64,000 nt of DNA from Bombardia bombarda (taxonomy: Eukaryota > Ascomycota > Sordariomycetes > Sordariales > Lasiosphaeriaceae): the NCBI GenBank assembly GCA_030512295.1, contig JAULSR010000008.1, positions 620,001-684,000 on the forward strand, read 5' to 3'. The first letter of the stretch is position 1. Each line of letters opens with the position of its first letter. A model generated the notes under the pieces. That model was given only the letters and a program-made list of their open reading frames with translations. It was not told where the DNA came from and did not search any database. A program made the position numbers and the translations under genes. Below are positions 57,888-64,000 of the stretch, one piece after another.

Positions 57888-59216
57888 TTACAATCGGGTC
57901 AAGTCTGTCTCGATCCTTAGCAGGGGACGCGCTGCCTTCCTGCGTTGAGTCGCCTGCGTCGCAGACCGAGCGGCGGGCGCTGGAGTCTTCGGTACTGCTC
58001 TGCCCCTGGGTCTCATGTTCGGCGCTGTTTGCGGCGGCAAGGGCTCCGCGGGCCGTTTCATGCCCGCGATCCTGGCACTGCGTCGGAGTGGTGGCGGGAG
58101 GGGCTGGTCCTCTTCTGGGGGTGACTCTTCGTGCTCTGCTGCCTGTCGTGGGCCGAACAGAGGGGGGAGATTTTCTTTGGAGAATTTGAAGGAAGGCTCA
58201 GTGGTCTCCAGCTCATAGATCTCGGAAGGAGTGAACTCCATATCCACCGCCGCATCCAGCGGGCTGTCTTTCATGTTGTCGACCGGCGCAAGGTCTTCCG
58301 GCTCCGGGGAGGGAGATTCGTGCCGCCACTTCCAGGCAGTTACCCCGTTGCCTTGGTTGAACTCGTCCCTCCAGTCCCCACGCTCCTTCCACCACTCGAT
58401 GACTTGGTCCTGGGCTGAATATGGGCAGCGGCTTTTATCCTTGACGGAGAGGCGATCGTACCTCATCTTTTCTTCGGCCACTTCAATTCGAAAGATGAAC
58501 CAAGGCCTGGAGATGAGGAATGCCTCGCCCTGGGCAGCAGTTGCATCTTGCCGGAGGCGAGACTGCGGGGGCATGGGCGTATGCTCGCCGCGCCGCAGGT
58601 TCTGGCGCTGGCGCAGGCGCAGGACGCGTATAACGAGCTCACGCGCATCGCGGAACCCGCGGACCGGGTTGGCTGCCACCTCGTCGGGCTGCCATCTCCA
58701 CGCCCACCTGCACTAAGCGTCGCCAGGTTTCACCTTACGCCCGGCAAAACCCCACTTAGGATTCCAAACCCCGAGTTTCTGCCAACGACGCTTGATATTA
58801 TGGCGAAGGATGACACATTTTCGCCGACCGCCATTCAGCCCTCTGAATATCTCAGGCCGCAGGCCGCGACGACGGTCGAGCCGGTATCCCTCACGTCCCG
58901 CTTCTTTGTAATAGAAGTCGTCGGGACGTACGATCGAGCCCACGAGGAACGAAGCATTATCGATTTCGTTGTCGTCAATCGGGCGTTCCATGATGGCTAT
59001 CAGCTCTTCTGGCATCGAGCGGCCTCGCTGTGGTGGGATGAGATCAGCATCGTCAAGCTCTTCCGACTCGGTCGACGAGACGTAGGGCGGAGAACCATCG
59101 CGCTCAGAGCCGCGGAGCGAACGCCGGTTGTCGTTTACAGCATTTGCCTCCATGACGGGGACGACTTGATTGCTCACAGCCTGATGAAGGTGAACACGAT
59201 CAAAGATGGAGGGCAT
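57888..59216 (-). CDS. Unknown protein interrupted by an in-frame TAG
   Basis: I do not recognise a family. Two minus-strand stretches in the same frame are separated by one TAG (near 58713). The first, from ATG 59216, has 167 residues and starts MPSIFDRVHLHQAV; it includes RPIDDNEIDNASFLVGSIV. The second runs to 57888 and includes EAFLISRPWFIFRIEVAEEK, VIEWWKERGDWRDEFNQ and a basic C-terminal RRSARIAGMKR motif. The stop could be removed by a 48-base intron (donor AA|GTGGGG, acceptor TGCAG) that would give NPKWAWRWQPDEVAANP, but its donor and branch point are poor. The alternative is a nonsense change. Combined length is about 425-440 residues. Confidence 0.55.
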
Positions 59217-60033
59217 GGTTGGATTATTTTACTTGTCGATAGACAGAACAGAGGTTTGTCGGGCGTGAGGGGTGATGGGAAGTTTGCCTATTTACAGTGA
59301 ATGTCTGAGGAAACTTTCGGCTATTGGTTAGTTCGTCCAGTGGCGTCTAAACAAATTTAAACGCCCATTCGCAAACCACCAATCGAATCAGTCAAAAAAA
59401 AAAAAAACAAACAAACGAAAATCAACAGGGGCCGGAAGAGCGCCTATCACTGTATGGCCTACACAGCCACCGCCCGGTGCATTGGTGTGCGGCATGCCGC
59501 CCAGCTGACATCGGTGCCGGTCGTCGGTTGGCCAGCACTCGATTGTGTGCCTCTTGAGTGGCAACACTCCGGAGGAAGTCTGCGTGGCGGTCGAGGACGC
59601 CATTCGCCATTGTTGGGCGACGGTGAACGGTCAAGGTTGAGGAAAGCATCCCGGATAGCATTCGGGCAGATAATCAGGGTTGCCTAACTCCAATACCCCA
59701 GAAACCTCCAAAAAGGCGGCCGAGAATGGCGTAAGTGAGTGTTTTCGAGAGTATATATCAACCCAAAAATGGAATACCAGCCTCATCAAAGACCGTACAT
59801 ACGGCAGTCATGGTATCTCTGTTGCCATTACTACTAAGTGAAATTAAATCCTTGAGATTTGGCCTGTAAAATCTCTCCCGCATTACTGACCATTATTTAT
59901 GATATAAGTGATTTGGGTGTTGAAGAAAAAGGGAATTTAAAAATATAAGTCTCGCCGTCGTCTATGTGACCCTTCGGCTCCCCCGAGACACAATTAAACA
60001 GGGGAAGATGAAATTGAACCACGTCCTTGATTT
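59217..60033. other. Intergenic, no gene recognised
   Basis: Contains a poly-A run near 59393-59407 and the probable promoter of the minus-strand gene ending at 57888. The part before 60033 is the 3' region of the next minus-strand gene. Confidence 0.45.
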
Positions 60034-60139
60034 TCAGAAATTCCTGGCTATGACTTCCTCGAGGCTCGCAAACCTGCGCATCTTTCCCGGAGGTGGTTCT
60101 GGCATTATCCTCACAATACTCTTTCCGAGCACTGTTGGT

Positions 60140-60172
<33 letters not shown>

Positions 60173-61754
60173 AGCTGCTGTTCATTGATAGGCCCTTGTG
60201 AAGTTACCCTTTTGTTCGCGCCATCCTTGCCGTCTTGCCCTCTGACAGACATTCTCTGTTGGCTGTTGCTCTGTCGAACTCGCTGGCTTGCGGTACGAGC
60301 TGGAACAGCGGCTAGAACAATGTGCGCTGGCACCTTGTCGTCGATGGCGGCGGCGGCGGCGGCAGCGGCAGCGGCAGCGGCAGCGGCAGCGGCAGCGGCA
60401 GCGGCAGCAGCAGCGGCGGCAGTGATGTCGCAAATGGACCAGTTGGTCAGAACGACCTGCTCTCCACTACCGAGGGCAAGCACCTCGGTGCCTCCTCCTC
60501 GCATTTTCTCACACGTGCTGCTGGAAGTGGCAGTAGTGGTGGTGATGATGCTCTCGCTCTTGGTAGGCGAATCCGGCTCCTCCAGCCCCCACCTGTCCTT
60601 CCTCCTCTGGCGCCTCATCGCATCAATAGAGTTCAGCTCGCCGAGCACCTCCTCGCGCCGCCACTTCCTCGTGCGAAGAAACCTCGTGCCAATGCCCTTG
60701 ACTATCTTATCTCCGTCGTGCGCGCTGATCCACGCGCGGGCCCCCAGCTTGCTTGCCGTCTCCATGCCCGCTGGCGCCCCGAGCAAGATGTTCCCGCCGA
60801 GCCACCAAGGGTTGCTGACCGAGTCAAAACAGTGCAGCAGAGCGGTAAGGGGCAAGGCTGCCTCCGATACGAGATGGCTGGTCGTGTAGCTGTGCAGCGA
60901 GGCGTAGTTGATACCATGAGGGGAGAATATGACACTCAGGGGTCTGTCCAGGGATGTCGTCTGTGAGGAGGCGGTCGAGATGCAGCTGACTCGTGTTGTC
61001 GCCGTGAGCGAAAAAGCCGAGCAGACCGATCGCAGAGAGCCATACTTTGAGGAGACTGGGGTTGGTGACATGAGATCACTATCATCAGTCACAGATTGGC
61101 CTGCGGGGGGTGTGAGACCAGAGCCCGTAGATGGTCATGCGATTTCTGAGATTTAGGGGTCGTAGGAGGTGTGAGGGTATGGTCCTGGCGTAAATGACGA
61201 AGAGGTGAAGAGGATGCTGCTGCTATGGGCGGTCTGTATGTTATTCCTATGGCAGCATGCAGACCGGATATGTCCCGCTTCTGCGGGATGAAGGCGACGG
61301 TTATCTCTCCAGGTTCGCCCGCAACAGTTGGGATGGCGATGCGGACGACACCCTCGCGGCCAGTGACTCTCGGGTCTTCCCATCTTGGTATCGTACGGAT
61401 TTTGTGTCGCTGGAAGTATTTCCAGCTTCTGATGGTGCGAGCCGAGCTTGGCTCGGCGAGAATGATGGTCTTGGTACCGGTGGCGGGAAGCTGATATAGG
61501 GTGGCCTTGTTGCAGTGGTCGCTCTTGTCTTGGGAGATGATGACCAAGTCAGGTTCTGGAAGATCTAGAAGCGACGAGATGCAAGCCGGCTCTTTCCGTG
61601 TCGTTGCCGATATTCTCGAATGGAAGATATTGGAAGGCCCGGTAATCCATGGGTCCAAAAGTACACGAAACGGCGCAGGTGGGCCTGGCAGGTGGGACTC
61701 GAAGGTGAGGAGAAAGGAAGCATCACCGTTAAGATGCTTAATTGTCAGTGCCAT
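60034..61754 (-). CDS. Metallo-beta-lactamase-fold-like protein, one-base frameshift
   Basis: The N-terminal part (MALTIKHLNGDASFLLTFE; LLDPWITGPSNIFHSRI; DLPEPDLVIISQDKSDHCNK; TKTIILAEPSSARTIRSWKY) is a fungal family related to metallo-beta-lactamase/UlaG-like hydrolases. The classical HxHxDH is replaced by a DKSDHC-type motif, so catalysis is uncertain. The frame stops at 61089. The rest continues in the next frame (SVTDDSDLMSPTP; SVIFSPHGINYASLHSYTTS; NPWWLGGNILLGAPAGMETA; GARAWISAHDGDK) to 60034. One extra base in the G6 run at 61105-61110 gives VSHPPAGQSVTDDSD and a single protein of about 573 residues. The C-terminal region carries 25 consecutive Ala and 10 consecutive Gln residues from trinucleotide repeats. 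Confidence 0.82.
60142..60171 (-). repeat. (CAG)10 coding repeat, poly-Gln
   Basis: Ten pure CAG codons on the minus strand encode Gln in the C-terminal tail of the metallo-beta-lactamase-like gene. Confidence 0.92.
60346..60420 (-). repeat. GCC/GCT coding repeat, 25 Ala
   Basis: A 75-base trinucleotide-type repeat of GCC and GCT codons on the minus strand encodes an uninterrupted alanine tract. Confidence 0.9.
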
Positions 61755-64000
61755 CTGTGGTGAGGACCGAGGAGCGAGTGGTGAGATGAGGAATAGCTAA
61801 AGTTAGATGCCTAAACACCGAAACACATTGCGATGTGAACAAAATAGTTGTGAGGAAGACGTGACTGGCTTGTTGCTGATGTTGAAACAGAGACAACAAC
61901 AGACTGCAAAGCAACACGGAAGACGAAATAGAGACATACAACAACAGGGAATGGGCTGGGAGAGAAATAAATGCAGAAATGAAAAGTAACTGTGAGGAAA
62001 CAAGACTACATGACTCAGGCCAGCTGGACGCAGTTGTAACACTTGAAATACTGCATAACGGCATACATGACGTCCTAGACATATCATGAACTGCCATCTA
62101 GGAAGGTTGACGCGAGGGTATCCGTAGAGTTGTAAGACCCCTGGATGTAGCGAACCTAGACAGACATAAGGTAGTATCCATTCGAGAAAGCTGATATGAG
62201 GCCGGACGTGCGGTTTGCCGGTCTGCCATTTCTCTGGGCAGGTCAGAGCGAGTGCAAAGACGCCTAGCTTCAGGATCCCAGCTGCCCCAACTTCTGAAAC
62301 AGCACTGCATCTTTGCAGTGGCAAGTGGCTTCGAGAAAGACAGACTCAACGAAAAAGAAAGACACACACGCGGGCTGTCCGTCGCATCTCGGTCCGGCGC
62401 TAGGTATGCTTCCATGGCTTTTGGCTTTTGGCTTTTGGCTTTCCACATGGAATCCTTTGGCGTACTTTTTGGCTCTCGTCCTGAGCGGGACTGGCTGTCG
62501 GCGCATCGGCATGCAAACTGTACATAATCTGTACATACCCGTCCCATGGCCGCATCTGGAGCCATGGCCGCATCTGGACCGTCAAAGGCATCGACAATGG
62601 TGTCCTAGCGAGGTTTGCCTTGCACAGCATAGAACTCAAAGAGTAGAAAAGCCTGTATGTTGCTTGTCGACGGTGTTCTTTGTTCGACAACAAACAAAAA
62701 GTCAGAATAGCACAACTCGTGTTCTGGGTCCCTGGTCTGTACTATTAGCGTACGGTCCGTCCGTCCGTAGTATGACAGAACTTGAAGGGCCCTCGCATTA
62801 GCGTTGTGTCCTTTTGGAGGCTGACATGATATCTACCCCGATCTGATGGGGGTCACTTCGAGGTGATCAGATAGATGGACATACCAGTGTCTCGATGATC
62901 GTTTTGCGCTGAAGGTTTGTTCTGTTTGATGTTTTAACGAGTCAGTAGCAAGCGACATAGACGGGTGAGGCACGCAGGGCTGGCCCCCCCCCTCTCTCTC
63001 CCAACAGCGAATGCATCAGGTTTCATCGCCGTCTAGCTCTTATTCTGTTACGATTAGCCTGCACACTGAACGCATCCAAACACCGCGATCAGAGAAACAT
63101 TTCTAAGGTGCCTCCTTGGAATTTGCGAACCGCGTTTTCGGGATGGCTGTGTAGCCCCGTGAAACTCTATCTTACCCGTATATGGGCAGGTACCTAGGTA
63201 GGTATTGATGGCGAGATACAGTTCCTATGTATGTTAATTAAAAGATGGAATCCTGCCCTTCCAGACATTCACTCCCTTGGCCTTCACCGCTTTTGAGTAG
63301 TATCCAGCTGCAAGGACCATTGTTAGTGGCAACCCTGACTCCTGGCGCTGTATGGCGTCGCCACCAAATCGTCTCTTTCACTGCCACTGGCGGGACTGGC
63401 CGTTTCCAGATTGTTGCATCTGGATTGTTGCATCCGCATCATCTCGAAATGTAAACGCACCTATTCAAGTTCCCATTGCACCTTGGCGAGATGGAATGTA
63501 CTGGGGGCATCTGGGTGGGGTACTTATTAACAAGAGCTCGACGCGTTCTAGAAACCCGATTTAGGTTGTCCCATCGGAACACGGGCGGTCCTTATCCCTT
63601 ATCCCTTATCCCTTATCTGGTGGGTAAGCCACATGTGAAAGCTTTATCGCCTGCCTGCCTGGGGCCTGGAGGGGTGAGCTGCCAGGTGCCAAGACGAGGA
63701 GGAGCGGGGGGGGCGAGGACCTGAATGACTGGCGTCTGCCCCGCAAATGCCTTGAGCCACCCACTGGTCCCCACGAGTCCCACCCACTCCAGCCAACCCT
63801 GGACCCCACAAACACACCCCTCAATCAGCTCAAGGACGGGAGGGCCTGCCTGCAGCACAGCTTGGCTCCTTGGGCAAACCAATGCTGCCCTGTGACTCCG
63901 CTCGCATCTTCTTCGAGCTCCGCCAACTCGGGGAGGTGCTCAGATGGTGATAAGGTACCCTACCCATGATAAACCAAGAGGTCCTGTGCAGCTTTCTCTA
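61755..64000. other. Intergenic to window end, no gene recognised
   Basis: Only short frames. Short tandem words are CTTTTGG (three copies, near 62420-62440) and CTTATCC (four copies, near 63592-63616). A GGTACCTAGGTAGGTA motif lies near 63189-63205. A gene could start beyond the right edge. Confidence 0.45.

Overview
The window is nuclear DNA of a filamentous ascomycete (Pezizomycotina, most likely Sordariomycetes). The evidence is short introns of about 50-160 bases with CTRAY-type branch points, a FlbC-type conidiation regulator, fungal-type acetate kinase, TVP23, Sro9-like and DUF3824-type proteins, and Kozak-like eukaryotic starts with no operons. Intergenic spaces are long and hold microsatellites and recurring TACCTAGGTA-like palindromes. 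I see no CRISPR array, prokaryotic mobile element or secondary-metabolite cluster.

Layout: a La-motif RNA-binding protein (0.3-2.9 kb); an uncharacterised W/HYG-repeat protein (5.1-6.2 kb); a candidate solo LTR (6.3-6.9 kb); a DUF3824-like glycine-zipper/RS protein (8.2-10.2 kb); a divergent pair of spliceosome genes, clf1 (minus) and prp31 (plus), at 13.1-17.6 kb; about 9 kb with little but a doubtful gene relic (17.6-26.6 kb); flbC (26.6 kb); acetate kinase (28.9-30.2 kb, minus); an unknown four-exon gene (31.3-32.7 kb, minus); a helix-turn-helix-like exon fragment (34.0 kb); a seven-exon PHS-family MFS transporter (35.0-37.6 kb); TVP23 (minus) and a CLYBL/CitE-like lyase (plus), divergent at 38.3-41.1 kb; a basic unknown protein (41.5-43.5 kb, minus); an INO4-like bHLH factor (46.6-47.1 kb, minus); a glycine-rich RRM protein (50.4-51.3 kb); a ChaC-type gamma-glutamylcyclotransferase (52.0-53.6 kb, minus); a penta-EF-hand protein (55.2-56.3 kb); an unknown protein interrupted by a stop (57.9-59.2 kb, minus); and a metallo-beta-lactamase-fold-like protein (60.0-61.8 kb, minus).

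The genes are ordinary housekeeping and regulatory genes rather than one system. RNA metabolism is over-represented (Sro9/LARP, Clf1, Prp31, glycine-rich RRM). The two most unusual observations come from reading gene structures by eye. First, five otherwise well-formed genes each need exactly one extra base, placed in a homopolymer run, to stay in frame; this points to systematic homopolymer contraction in the assembly, or less likely to real lesions. Second, the ChaC gene appears to contain a 5-nucleotide micro-exon that restores both frame and a family motif. Splice sites were inferred by hand from GT/AG, branch points, phase and family motifs.
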